DNA from: Branchiostoma floridae
Lineage: Eukaryota > Chordata > Leptocardii > Amphioxiformes > Branchiostomatidae
DNA: 64,000 nucleotides
Assembly: GCF_000003815.2 (NCBI RefSeq)
Contig: NC_049984.1
Span: 27,827,673 to 27,891,672, forward strand
Reading direction: 5' to 3'
The translations under genes were made by a program, and so were the position numbers. Below, piece by piece: positions 10,912 to 22,150 of the stretch; position 1 is the first letter of the stretch, and each line of letters starts with the position of its first letter. Under the pieces are notes generated by a model. The model did no database searches. It worked only from the letters and a program-made list of their open reading frames with translations, and was not told where the DNA came from.

Positions 10912-11033
10912 CTAAAGAGCCCTGACTGATTCCTTGTCCGATCCCAACTGGTAGATCTCGTCTACCAGGATGACCTTCCCGGTAGACGCTTTCATGTTGT
11001 CAGACATTTTGCGCTCCGTTTTGCCGATATACT
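10912..11033 (-). CDS. Exon-like AAA+ ATPase fragment (Walker B)
   Basis: Encodes YIGKTERKMSDNMK then GKVILVDEIYQLGSD. The GKVhhhDEhYxLG pattern is the Walker B strand of CbbX/SpoVK-type AAA+ ATPases, where the two acidic residues activate water for ATP hydrolysis. The exon has a good 3' splice site (GTTTTCTTTCAG) and runs into TTTAG|GTGATA. That donor follows an in-frame TAG, so the exon is either a decayed copy or ends at that stop. No Walker A exon is found in the flanking sequence. The family call is moderate and the partner exons are unknown. Confidence 0.5.
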
Positions 11034-11761
11034 CTGAAAGAAAACTATATGGTGTATCACATTGTAGCTTATAATAATGATCTGCACTCTCACATGATGA
11101 CAAGGAGACTTGAATGGGCTTGGAAAACTGCAAAATGCAAATTATCATGTCGAAAGAATGTGAGTTGACACTTTTGGTTTATCAAACAGCTAAAGATTTT
11201 AAGCAAAGTGATGATAAAAAGAAGTGAAACATGTAGTCTTTTTAGATCAATTAGTTCTTATTCCAGCCATGACTGAATGAACAGTGTTTCTTTTGTCTGT
11301 CCTTACAAATAGTCTTCTCCGTGGACTTCCTGTTCTATTTTGAAATAATCTATAACCTAGTTATCTTTCCATAGTCAGAAAAAAAGATACAGATAGAATG
11401 AGTTACTAAAGCTACAAAATTTGTCTTACAGTCGCATACGTTCTCGCAACTCTTTTCACCCAGTCGACCACTATTGAATATCTTCATCGAACCAGCCACG
11501 AACTTATCAAAAGACAAGTCATCGTATATTAGCCGTGCGCTAGGGAAACTAGGCAGCCCTTCCTGGGGCCACACGAGACTGCGTGAGGTGAAGGAGGAAG
11601 ATCCAGACGTACGAAACATGCCTGACGTGAGCTTACCTTTCGTCTTGCCGTTGACATGCACGCCCCCGGCAGGTGTACTTGTGGAGGATGGCGTGCTTGT
11701 GGAGATAGCCACACTTGTGGGGGCAGGCACACCGGTGGAGACAGGCCCACTCGTGTAGGCA

Positions 11762-11959
11762 GCCGCAGGTTGGATAGTTTTACAACGATCTGCCGAGGAC
11801 GTGGAGAATCCCTCTTGAAAGAGCCGTTACGGTGTGCTCGTTCAATCTCGATGGTCTTGGGGTCTAGCTGTAGGTTTTGGGACTGGATGTTGCGCACCTT
11901 TACCTCTGCCTCTGCCCAGGTTTCCTTATACCCCCTCACATTAGGCGCGATTCGATCGG
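11762..11959 (-). pseudogene. L1 ORF1p-like RNA-binding fragment next to the gap
   Basis: The minus frame reads WAEAEVKVRNIQSQNLQLD, then IEIERAHRNGSFKR, then RPRQIVVKLSN. The IERAHR-G...RPR-IVVK signature is the core of LINE-1 ORF1p (Transposase_22), an RNA chaperone that coats L1 RNA. The upstream part would lie inside the N gap. Downstream the frame becomes Pro/Arg-rich and loses the ORF1p pattern, so the C-terminus is decayed or replaced. Confidence 0.55.
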
Positions 11960-12059
11960 NNNNNNNNNNNNNNNNNNNNNNNNNNNNNNNNNNNNNNNNN
12001 NNNNNNNNNNNNNNNNNNNNNNNNNNNNNNNNNNNNNNNNNNNNNNNNNNNNNNNNNNN
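11960..12059. other. Assembly gap of 100 N
   Basis: Exactly 100 N, the conventional size for a gap of unknown length. Features on either side cannot be assumed to be adjacent in the genome. Confidence 0.99.
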
Positions 12060-12199
12060 TAACTGTTATCACTGGAAGACTGTGTTGTTAATTCATTGTG
12101 AATTGTTCTACTATCACTCTCTGAATTAAAAAGAAAAAAAAAGAGCGTGGACAAAGATGAGAAGAAGGGTTCAAAGTTCTAACCAAGGGGAGCTACCAG

Positions 12200-12945
12200 A
12201 AGGTAGCTGGCATCTCCACATGGCATAGGTATGGTTGCAGGTAGAGCGGGTGCCTCTGGCATGGGGTAATCACACAACACTCTCCTGTGGTCTTTCACTT
12301 TAGGGACAATTGTCGCCATGTAGTTCGCCTTCTTCTCTTCTTTCTGGAGGAAGTTAGATATGGATTTGGCATTGATGTTGGGCAGGGGGTGGAGAGCTTG
12401 CTCAGCTCGGGGTCGTCCCTGACTCGATCAACGATCCTCTGGTACTGGGACTTGATCTTTGTTATGGCTTTCGTTGGAGTGAGACAGATGCTGGCTGGTG
12501 GACGGTTTTTCAACATCTTTATCACTAAGTAAAGCTGCCTGCGCATACCTCATCCATCCAAACTGGGTCTTCTGTGCCTGTGTGTTTTCTGGTGTGTCTG
12601 CCTCTAGGCACCTTCCAAACAGGGTGTAGCCCCATCTGGACTCGTACTCTTTGACAAAGCCGGCAGCCGTCTTATGGTCCAGATTGCCCCTGTAGCTTTC
12701 ACAATCCTCCCTCTCAGCTTGGCAGACACGAGGTGATGGTCACTTTTGTCTGCCAGCTCCAGAAGAAGCAAGGCCAGTGCTTCTACCGCCTCCAATCCCG
12801 GCAGATGCATGTGGCTACGGGTCATCATCACATCCTGCAGTGCAGGGCTCTCCTCCTGCTCCACCTTAGTCAGGCTGGCATGTTGCTTGCTGACGGTGTC
12901 CATGTGTTCTTCTTCTAACACGTCCACGCCCTCATCCTCTGTTTG
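12200..12945 (-). CDS. Unknown minus-strand exon region (mobile-element-type protein)
   Basis: Two minus-strand frames. The 5' one (about 12660-12945) opens after CCAAACAG and reads EDEGVDVLEEEHM, then MHLPGLEAVEALALLLLELA, then VSAKLRGRIVKAT. A frame break near 12680 follows. The next (about 12295-12546) carries SICLTPTKAITKIKSQYQRI and a basic KKRRRR cluster. The pattern LPG-x-AVEALALxLxxLA followed by a trihelix-like Trp/Arg-rich block recalls an uncharacterised family I associate with repetitive genes of lancelets and cnidarians. No function can be assigned. Confidence 0.35.
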
Positions 12946-13119
12946 GTGCCTTTATGTTTTCTTACCTGCAGCTATGTCTAACAACGCTTCACGTGTTAAA
13001 GTTCATTTTCAATTGCATCTGACAAGAAATTAGTTATGCACACTTATGGTGTGAAACCCTCTCAACTATTTTTATTTGTAGTAGAAGGTGAAGTTTTTAT
13101 TGAATGTCACAGTTGAAAA

Positions 13120-13195
13120 AAATCTGAACGGCGTTGGTCTCGTTGGCGTTCGGCGCGTTGCCCGCCATCTGGACGGCGTTGGTCTCGTTGGCGAG
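13120..13195. repeat. Short tandem repeat in coding-like sequence
   Basis: The word CGGCGTTGGTCTCGTTGGCG occurs twice 42 bp apart with related GGCGTTCGGCGCG between, giving an SPTRPTPSRW-type Arg/Pro/Thr repeat on the minus strand. It lies in the presumed intron 3' of the exon at 13254-13533. Confidence 0.6.
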
Positions 13196-13253
13196 AAGTC
13201 AATACAAAGCAGGTCTGGTTTGAAATATCTCGAGTCACAAGTATAACAAGTAC

Positions 13254-13533
13254 CTGTCAGTAGGGAGGAGTTTTCCTCTGCCCGCAATACTGCAGCTGTT
13301 TCCTGATGGTACCGTCCATAGTGACCCCTCCTGAATCTGTCCGTGTCACTTTCTGGGTGGAGGAAGTTGACTCTCCTTTTGGCATCAATCTTCAGCCCTG
13401 TCTCCAGCTCTACCCGGCTGATGTTCTGTAACTTGTCTCGGGCCAGCTCATAGAAGGTGTCGATGTGGATGGCAATGACGTGCGTCTTCCGTCCATCCAA
13501 GCCCATCTCAGACAGCCTTATGGACCTGTTAAG
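13254..13533 (-). CDS. Unknown exon with strong splice sites
   Basis: Flanked by a clean acceptor (CTTTTCTTGTAG) and donor (GACAG|GTACTT). It is open throughout: LNRSIRLSEMGLDGRKTHVI, AIHIDTFYELARDKLQNIS, then a basic stretch and RRGHYGRYHQETAAVLRAEE. The composition and splice context are those of a real exon. I recognise no domain. It could belong with the minus-strand exons at 15272 and 16033 or be an isolated transposon exon. Confidence 0.4.
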
Positions 13534-14305
13534 CTACAAGAAAAGAAATAGAAGTGTTAGAAATGATACTTCTCTCTACCCCCATGAACAGTGTGTCACT
13601 TTTGCAAGAAATTTCCATTACCTTATGGCAAGGCCAATCCTTATAATCCAGTCATAGGTACCAACAGAAGCTTTATACATCAAGACACACCGTGGCCTGT
13701 GGCAATACTGACGAAGACGTCCTCGCCTCTCAGACACGCCAAAATGGCATCGAGTTGTGTTTTCTTGGCCTCAAAACCCCAGATTTCAGGACAAACACGG
13801 CGCACTCTTGCCTCCAAGATTGCCGGTATCATTTAAATCTGCCGGTAACGGTCATCATTGGTGACAACACTTCCTGTAAGACAGTTTTCATGGAATGTCT
13901 TTGTTGATGGAACTTACAGATAGACATTCATTGTACATTTGAAGAAACAAGAAACGTGTTCACTATTACTATACCTAAAGCCTACATGTTGTACAAAGGG
14001 CTGCACTTCCCCTTTTCCTAGTATGTTTAGTTCCTCTCTTTCCCTTACCCCTGACATTTCCCTTTGCCCTACCTCTGCCCCTGTCCTTCCCACCCGCCTT
14101 GGCATTTGCCCTTGCCTTTTGCTACCTTCGTCGGTGACTACGCGGCGGTGAACAGGAATGACCTAACATTACGGGGCTCCTGCACACCTTCAGGAAAACG
14201 TTTGGGTGGGGTGAGGTGCTAGTGTGATTTTGTTGTCAGTCATGATGGACTCTGAGGTTTTGATTGTATCGGTTGCTAATGATCTGAGCGTGACCTACGT
14301 TTCTT

Positions 14306-14306
14306 C

Positions 14307-14347
<41 letters not shown>

Positions 14348-14353
14348 CACACA
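14306..14353. repeat. (CA)n microsatellite
   Basis: About 23 CA units with one AA interruption near 14332. No gene is evident around it (14110-14690). Confidence 0.95.
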
Positions 14354-15271
14354 AATATATATCGTTTTTCCTCCATGGTCTTCCCTCCCCGTAAGCAAAT
14401 AGTCAGCTTGTCAGCGAACTTTGCCAAAGATCTTGACATCTCGTGGCCTTCCACTTGTTACATGGTGCACAGCAAGTGGTCCCTGTAATACTTGCAGACT
14501 ATAAACACAACAATACCAGTGATACAATATACAAATCAAAGATCTTGCGAACTCCGGAAAGGCTCAAGGACAGGTAACAAGAAATGACAAAGGCCAGAAT
14601 TTTAATGGTGATAAACGTGTCTTGCCAAATCTTGTGTCTTGTTTCCGGAAATATTTTAGCCAAAGTATCAAGAGCTTATACTGCTTAAATGCGCAGCAAA
14701 TTTGGTCGTAGTTGGTCAGTCCGCAAAATCGGTTGGACAGCTAACGAAGTCCGTCCGCACAAGCGAGTACAAACTTCCTGTCAACGTATTCTGCTCGCTG
14801 ACCAGCTGCTTCAATTATTTTTGGACTCCTTTCTGAAAACAATGTTGAGGTCGGTGCAATTGATAATGTTATCTCTTCTAAGAACCAGCCCTCATCGTGG
14901 GCAACCGCGACGAAATTGCCGGGAAGTCCAATCAGTGCATGTATGTGGCAATACATGTGGTTCATGTCTGCAGCCCCCTCTCTGACCTCAGGTGTAAGGT
15001 CCTCCTAGTTTTCTATGACATCTGGCAAGATTTCCTGTAGCGCTTCAGGCTGGCTGCTCCGTGTCCCTTGGCGTTTTTGATTTATGAGATAACGTCTGAC
15101 TTTGAATATGATAGAATTGTATCTTTCTGGGTCGTCTCTTGAAAGAGCCTTCAGCCTGTTTAGTTGTACTGTAAGTAGTTGTTATACATGTAGACCTTAC
15201 AAAAGTCGCTGTACTTTTGTCGTGTCAATAAAGATTAACATGCCATTCAGCAGTGGATTTGGCTTTGAACA

Positions 15272-15648
15272 TCAACTGCCTTTCAGTGGCCACCAATGCC
15301 CATGGTCGGTTTCGTCTGCTGTAGATATGCCCAGTACCCAAAAGTCGTTCTCCCCTCTCTTATTGCTCTTCTTCATCGTTTGCGACTCTTGTTGTAGAGA
15401 GGGAGTACTTTGCGACAGTGTTCCGTGGAGTTTTTCCGTAAATCTTCTCTCTAACACGATGATGATGTTGGCAAGCATGACTTCTAAGGCTCGTTTTGTG
15501 ATAGAAGCCATTCGAGGGGATATGTCCTGGTACAATGACAGAAACACTTCATCTTTCACAGGGGTGACGGGACCAGCAGCGGTCTTGAACACTGGTTCCA
15601 CATCAGGCTGTAGGAGAGGTGAGGCATCCGTTGCCCAGACTTTGAAGG
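15272..15648 (-). CDS. Unknown exon ending in a stop
   Basis: A strong acceptor (CTCACTGTCTGCCCTTGCAG) leads into an open frame: FKVWATDASPLLQPDVEP, then DEVFLSLYQDISPRMASITK, then ANIIIVLERRFTEKLHG, then a basic region ending with the stop of ...WWPLKGS. The SLY-x-x-I-x-PR...T-x-A helix followed by a Lys-rich RGEN-x-F segment recalls an uncharacterised protein group in repetitive lancelet genes. The role is unknown. The frame is intact over 125 codons. Confidence 0.4.
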
Positions 15649-16032
15649 CTGCAAGGGCAGACAGTGAGAATTAATAGTATCAGCATTCCAGACACCTCTG
15701 TGGGTGCCAATACCTTACATTGTGACAGTGCTATCTCTACAGTCACATTTTTACTTTCGCGTGTTCCTCTGTGCTGGTTTACCCAATTATAGAACAACCT
15801 GCTGCATGGCATTATACATGACATCAGTCTCACCGCATATAGACCAATGGATGAGAGAGAGACCAATGGTTTATTGGATTAAAAACTGTTGCAGGTTCAA
15901 CAATAGAAACTGGGAAATATACAAGACAAGCAAAATTGAAAAATGGTCTTCAATGTCAAAATACATGTAGCTTACAGACCATCTAAATGACATAAAAGAA
16001 AGAAGTGTAAACTGGAACATTATCCCACTTAC

Positions 16033-16276
16033 TTGAAAGAAGTATGTTGCTATGTGTCCTTTTCTGGATTGCTTTGGCAGCCTTTTTCCAATAGGGGCTG
16101 TAGACACTCTTCACTGGCCAGAGAGTTTCCTCCTCAGTGTTGTGGTTTCATCCAGTAGGGACAGGTCGATGAACTTGATTAATGCTTTGTTTTCTTGGTC
16201 GGTCCATTTGTGACTCTTGACTGGGGACTTTGGGGGTGTGCGACGTGGGGAGTAGATGAGAACGTGTTTTCTATTT
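16033..16276 (-). pseudogene. Myb/SANT-like DNA-binding exon with a frameshift
   Basis: SHKWTDQENKALIKFIDL is the first helix of a Myb/SANT-like domain. YSPYWKKAAKAIQKRTHSN, in another frame, is the usual W...FW-AA-I-R-T third part. The frameshift lies in GAGGAGGAAACTC near 16125. A clean donor (TTTCAA|GTAAGT) ends the exon and a possible acceptor lies near 16277. Such domains often bind the ends of PIF/Harbinger and other elements, but no partner transposase is seen here. Confidence 0.5.
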
Positions 16277-16339
16277 TCAGCGACAAAAAGAGGATTGTAT
16301 TGTATCAACAAGGAGAAATTATATCAAAATATAACAATG

Positions 16340-16525
16340 AACATATGAGTAGAGTAGAGTAGAGTTTCCATTTTAGGCCGCTCTTCACTTCTACGTCACA
16401 GTCATTTCCAGTTTGTGGGTTATTTTTAGAGCTCTGTAATCAAAGTACACTTTGTGTTTCCACGTGAGCCTGTCCAGCCTCTCATTGAAGCAGTTTGTGC
16501 TGGGAGATACCACTACTGTCTTATT
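16340..16525 (-). pseudogene. 3' end of a second LINE type
   Basis: The minus frame reads TVVVSPSTNCFNERLDRLTW, then DYRALKITHKLEMTV and a stop. A short TACTC microsatellite end follows (16346-16364 on the plus strand). VV-SPS-N-F--RLD--W is the terminal helix of many CR1/Tx-type ORF2 proteins. It abuts the different LINE fragment at 16526 with no linker, so the two 3' truncated pieces were joined by recombination or by template switching. Confidence 0.6.
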
Positions 16526-16857
16526 TTACATATATTGGAGCTAAGCTTGAAATCTGTGTGGTACAGGTAACTTTCCATACTGTAGTGAGTTGTAAGGTTT
16601 TTATAAAATGTTAATTTACCAGTATTGGCAGATATGTTGTGAAGAGAAGTTTGAACGTACATGTCTGAGAGTCTCTTCCTTAGCAGTACACATACTAGTT
16701 TGCTATCAACATATAAATTGTTACTGTGCCAGAGGAATGAGTTGCCGCTACTATGTAGTATGTCTTGTACGTGGTACAACCAGGTTTTGTTGTTATTATT
16801 TATGATATTGTTTTGTTGGGACAATAATATAGATGCCATTTTGGCACGTTCTAACAT
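16526..16857 (-). pseudogene. Fragment of the 0.1-2.9 kb LINE family
   Basis: An open minus frame reads WLYHVQDILHSSGNSFLW, RKRLSDMYVQTSLHNISAN and YSMESYLYHTDFKLSSNICK. It aligns residue for residue with 2130-2390 of the first LINE. Both ends are truncated. It has no catalytic motif. Confidence 0.75.
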
Positions 16858-17654
16858 GATGGATTAAGAACCAGATGTGTACCTTGAGTGTTGCAGCTAT
16901 TTACACAATTTCTGGCATTTAATCAATGGTTCACGAAAACAAGTATTTCCGAAAAAAGACAAACATTAAGATCAAATGCAACAATGTTGCTCAAAACCTC
17001 AAACCTACCTGGTGTTAGTCGGGTTCCCGCCAACCAGCTGCAGCATCACTCCAGCATTGTCGTTCCGCCCGACTGGTGGCAGCATGAAGACTCTCCACTG
17101 GTGGGCCTGCCCAGTGTAGAACAGCGGACTCTTAGATGGTCTGGTGATATCACACACGGTGTATGTGATTCCATGTAGTCATCCTCTATACACCAAGTCA
17201 ACTGATTGGTGCATTGCCTAAGGGGATTTAGTAGAATACATGTAATTCTTGAACTTATAACGATGATTTAATTTTAGCGTTTTTAGCACCCACTAGTCGA
17301 GCGCTAAATTTTCATTACAGCGACTTTTTCATTACGCGAATTCGGCCCCGGCCCCCCTCCCTCTTGCCTCCGCACTGATGCTATTACTAGTAGTAACGTT
17401 ACTGGACTACGAGTATGTTTTGTACTGTATATACTGCTTATGTTACGTTCACAATCACGCTTCATTTCTTTACCACAATATGCACACATGTTTACTAGTG
17501 ATTTACACGACAAGCAAAAGTCAGTTCGTCAAGAAATAAAACATTTATGTACAGAAAGTTTGTCGTCATTTGTTTACAAGTCCAGTGTAAGCACGCTTCG
17601 TTAGCATTAACACAAGCAATGGTGCCGTGACGATTTGAATTTACAGCAACCAGT

Positions 17655-18262
17655 TCGCGTGCAGCGGTTTGATGGCGGAGAGCCGCAGGTCAACCTTGAC
17701 GTTCTCGATACTGGTCCCCACTTCCAGAGCTGCTGCCACTTTCTCAACGTAGTGTCAAGTCCTTCTTCAGCGCATCGTTGATGCTCCCGTCTGCATCCAG
17801 GGGCTGGAGTTCTCCCGTGCAGCTGGCCGGCACAAACACGGGCTGGACGTTTGCCGCCTTTAACTGCGCCAGGAGTCCGGGCGTGCGGTGGGCCTTGTAG
17901 ACATCGAAGATTGCCATGCCGGGATGATCTTCTTCCAGGCCCAGCCGCTCCCTCTGCGCTGCCATGTAGGGGTTGACAACAGTCTCAACGTAGCGTTCCA
18001 TACTGTCCGTGTTGGACCAGTGGGATGTTGTATGGTAAACATCCCACTCTTCTGGGAAGTTGAAGCTGGCGTGGCACTTGTCAGTCTTCCCCTGGTACAG
18101 CACTTGGGGTGGGAGGAGCTTCAATGTTTCGACGAAAAAAAATGTTTTGGAGATGAAGCATTCTGGTTCCGTGAATCCAGGAACGTTTGAGCAGACGCTA
18201 ACGCTGAGGAGTTCGTTAACAGCCTCCCACGTTATTTTCATTGTTGACCCGAGATCGGTTTA
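17655..18262 (-). pseudogene. Chimera: polymerase-B piece joined to pogo-type DDE transposase
   Basis: One 165-codon frame (17744-18241) starts with a copy of the polymerase exonuclease segment seen at 6320 (ITWEAVNELLSVSVCSNVPG) and passes within about 20 residues into a DDE_1 transposase: VLYQGKTDKCH, SHWSNTDSMERYVE, GMAIFDVYKAHRT (a catalytic Asp) and PASCTGELQPLD (the conserved C-T--LQPLD). Just after, the transposase C-terminus continues in another frame (VEKVAAALEVG, RLSAIKPLHANWLL) to a stop near 17656. The N-terminal HTH domains are absent. I infer two dead elements joined at about 18125. Confidence 0.7.
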
Positions 18263-18496
18263 AGGAATGAATAAATAAACATTGTGCTCGTCTGTTAAAA
18301 AACCTTGTTCCATCATGTACTTCATTCAGGCTATAGTCTATGTTTGCACACCTGTCACAGGCAACATCATGGTTTTGGTTACCAGCAAATGTTCCCCTAC
18401 TCTTATTGAGGGCGAATACTATGCAATGGTCACGGCATCTGTCATCAACCTTGACATGAGTCTTTTAGTCGGTTTTCAGATATCGTTTTCCTGCTT

Positions 18497-18691
18497 TTAG
18501 GCTCTGCTTGGTAGTATTGCCCAGGGTACTGGTGCACCACTCTGAACAAGGGCATCCCCAATATCACACAAGGCATCAAAGGCCCCTGTTCCCTCAGTAG
18601 AAATGTAGTCAAGACCCCTCAGGGACGTCTGTTGCCTTGTAGCGCATACCTCAATGATGACCCTGATGATAGGATATTGTATGATGGTCAA
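18497..18691 (-). CDS. Unknown exon-like frame
   Basis: Open frame with TRQQTSLRGLDYISTEGTGAF then ALCDIGDALVQSGAP. The LRGLDYIST-G--AF pattern recalls another uncharacterised protein of repetitive lancelet genes. Splice sites are not convincing. I treat it as a possible remnant exon. Confidence 0.2.
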   Translation of the reverse strand: MTIIQYPIIRVIIEVCATRQQTSLRGLDYISTEGTGAFDALCDIGDALVQSGAPVPWAILPSRA

Positions 18692-18699
18692 GAGGATGA

Positions 18700-21600
18700 T
18701 AAGTTACATCATGTCCTCTGCGGCCTTCCAGTGCCCCATCCTCCTTGTGAAGGAGCAGTTCAGCTCAGCTTTACCAACAAAGTAATAGAGTTTTCAAAAT
18801 CTAATAGTAGTAGAGATTTAAAATTGCCAAACATTTCTTGCAAGGTTATAGTCCAAAAAAGTCAGATTGGGATAAAAGCCCATCTCCACTTATTCTCAAA
18901 AAGTGTTGTTTGCTGTTCTTCTTCATTGCGGTTGCATTGATTATTCTTTGAATGTAGCGTTGAAGACGCAGATTCATCTTATAGACATTATTTTCCAGCA
19001 GCTGGTACAACTGATATTCCCAAAGTAATGAACTACTGTATGGACCTACTTTATGGAGTGCCTCATTCCTCACTGCTACACAAAGGGTACACAAACATCT
19101 GGGGCCTGTCCCAGCAAGACTCCCCTGACTCATCTATCATATTACTTAGGAAGCTTAGATAGTGTCAAAATACAAGGTAGTAGTTCACAACTATACAGAA
19201 AGGCGCCTACCCATATAGCTCATGTTTCTGAGGTTTAGTTCAGCCTCAGGTCCCGCAACTTGCTACAGTGACAGTGCATCTTTTGCAATTGGTACATAGT
19301 AAGGTAGTGCAAATAGAAACTTGATTGACGATTATGGACAGCCTAAGAATTGTGACGTCCATCCGTTGTTGCTGACTGCACTTTCTTGCAGCTAGGCCGT
19401 CAAACTTTACCTGCAGGACAAAAGGAGTGGACATCTAAAAGGCCTTTCAGTAAACCTGCCTAAGCTGCCAAACTACCGGCCCTGGCTAAAAGTCTGGTTT
19501 ACAGGGTACATCCAATTGTAACAGTGGCTATACATAAGTACTGTAATGTAGCTTAGTTAATTCATTTACCCTGAGCCAGATGTGTACATAGGTAACACAT
19601 CTGGTGTCCTGTACTGTTGGTCTACAGGATGGAGAACACAAAAATCTTGGTACACAGATGGGCAGAAGAATCATGCCATACTTACTTATTCAGTTTACTT
19701 TGGCCCAATCACTGATTTTCTCATTTCGTAGTCTAAGTAAGCCATTTGTCACTTTCCATTGGTTACAGGAATTTGTAGTTGAAGGTACACACACATTGAT
19801 TCAAACTTAGTCGCATGAGGGTCAGTATTCCTAGTCCAATACAAATCTTTACTTGTACCTGTGCAACCCAAGCCAAATTATTTCAAGAGATTCATATTTC
19901 TACCATTCCCATGGATGATTGAAAAAAATGTTTAGATAGCTAATAAACCAATGTTCATTGATGTATATTATCGGTATCCATGCAGCTTTAAGTGCTTGGT
20001 TAAAGCCTTTAATATGAACAAGTGTCGATCCGCCATATTCATATAAATTGTATCCATCTTTCCTTATATATGTTGAAGAAATTACGGGTCGGTATGAATA
20101 TTAGCTTATCCTCTATCATATGCCTATTATAGGCAAGAAGCAGCACTGCTAGTATTTCCCGCTAACAATCACAGGTCTACTCAGGCATATACTGGTATAC
20201 TGTATATTCATCGATATAACAACAGATATGAGAATAAACAATAAAATAACAACTAAAACACTTCTCCCCTGGTAGAAAAGTAAAAAAAAATACCCCCTTC
20301 GTTCCGTGTGTGCAGGCGCTACGCTCCATCCCGGAGCATGCGGACCTGAGTGAGTGAGTTCTAAAATAACCTGTTGGTTTTAAAAAAAACCTATGGCAAA
20401 AGAAAAAAATCTATTGTGGTCACCTAGGACTCCTAGAGAACCTGGGCTGCCTCATCATCATGTATGGATCAAGGGCAGAAAATGACGAGGCACATGCAAA
20501 CAGCTGGCCCGTGCCTGTGTCAGCACCTAGTACAGCAGTGTCTTTTTCAATTTCGCCACCACCTCTCATTAGATCAGGAGAGAAGGACGCCAATGTCCCA
20601 CATCAATCTGCAGATGACAAAGCCATCAAAGAAAGGGTCTTAAGTGTGAGCTGTTTCAAACCCAGGGACTCTTAAGGGTTCCCATGTCTGAAGAGACTAC
20701 AGAACTGTACAAATTTTGATTAAACAAGTAAAGATGGAAAGTTAAAAAATGACATAAAAGTCTTCTGACTGAAGCACAGCTGATTTGTGAATGAATGGAA
20801 TGTACAGAAAAACAAACCAGTTGATTTTTTGGGTATTTTTGTCACTTATAATTATTGTATTGTCGATTCAGTGAATTATTGGTGAAAAAACATGCTTAAA
20901 AAAAGTGCAGGACTTTGTCCGGTTTGGAATTCCTGAAGAACACTGTTTATTTTACCAGAACAGGTGGAAAGTTTTTGGTTTAAGTATTTTAAACTAAAAT
21001 TTGGCAGTAACCGTCTTAATTATGAATTAAAACTATAAATGTGCATCATACTAGACAGAGATCTTTTATAAAAACTTTATTGGCCGAGTGTTAACCTTTG
21101 ATAAGTCTTGAGGAACACTAATCAGGACTTTCAATTATCTAAAAAAAAGGACGAACACATTGAAGAACGTAACCTCATTTGTCTTGATACCCTAACCACT
21201 GAAAGGTTCCAGTGTTTCTGCACCAGCTGTGTATTCACTTTTTTCCATCTGCAGCATATTTGCAGTGGACATTATTGCTCTTAAGGGGTCATCCTTCAAC
21301 ACTAATATCAAATCGCTGCAACTTCTTCCTCAAGTCTACTTTTGTCGGCTTGTGATTTCCTTGCCATACCTTGCCTTGTTGGAAATGATGGATAATGGTT
21401 TCCTTGGGTTACAGTTTTCAACGTGGTCCAACGTTCATGTCCTTGAGTAAGGAGAAAACTTTGTTTATGGTGGATTAACCCGATTTGATATTCTAAAGCC
21501 AGAATTACACAGCCATCAAACATTGTCTGCTAACTTCTGTCCATATTTTTGTTAAGTAGTAATAGTCTTGCTAACAAAGTTTTATTTTCCTCTTGTTTTT
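18700..21600. other. Long stretch with no supported gene
   Basis: Only short open frames of biased composition are present on both strands. None shows a domain, catalytic motif or convincing splice pair. 20279-20345 contains a GCGCTACGCTCCATCCC word of the kind common in dispersed invertebrate repeats. I see nothing else to call. Confidence 0.35.
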
Positions 21601-21639
21601 TGTCTTAAGTTCCCAATCTTAGATTAGACAGGTATGATA

Positions 21640-22089
21640 GAGTAGGTTTTGTTGTTTATTAAACTTACACAGGTCCTCAACCGTGTGGACACTCCGTGCA
21701 GCTGCTTTGATTTTGCTGATGGCATTGTCTGATAAGACGCCTTGTGGCCCAACATGTTTTAATGCACTGTCATTCATAAAAAAGCAAGTTGGAGTCCAGG
21801 TGCCCAGCATCCCCATCCAACCGCTTCCTTTTTTTGGCTGCTCTTTGTTTTTGTACAATCACCTGTCTTGGGTGTAGCATATATGCGCCCTCATGTGCTT
21901 CACTCTCTTCTTGGCAGTATGAACAGCAGTTGTCAGAGGTGGCCGGCCTGCTTCCCAGGGACACCAGCATCGCCGTCCTGATGCAGGAGTCTGCAGCCAC
22001 AAACTTCTGCAGGCCTTCCTCCGCTGCTGTCTCTGTTCTTCCTGCGAGTACCACAGCTGTGGCTGGCTGCCCAGAACGGCCTGCTCTTC
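21640..22089 (-). pseudogene. RecQ-like helicase, motif VI and zinc-binding exon
   Basis: A strong acceptor (CTTCTTTCTGCAG) opens directly into GRAGRSGQPATAVVLAG, the Q-x-GRAGR-x-G motif VI of superfamily 2 RecQ helicases, in which the arginines sense ATP. FVAADSCIRTAMLVSLG then DNCCSYC follows, matching the RecQ zinc-binding subdomain that comes after motif VI. Downstream, DSALKHVGPQGVLSDNAISK lies in a shifted frame. The break falls near the T6/A6 run at 21777-21785. RecQ-like genes of this kind are often repetitive in invertebrates. No upstream helicase exons (motifs I-V) are found here. Confidence 0.65.
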
Positions 22090-22150
22090 CTGCAGAAAGA
22101 AGCATAAGTTACACTAGTGTTACATAAGTGTTTATATGCCATGTTAATTA

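Noticed and set aside
14305..14353. (CA)n tract as a regulatory Z-DNA element
   Set aside because: An ordinary microsatellite; no gene nearby to regulate.
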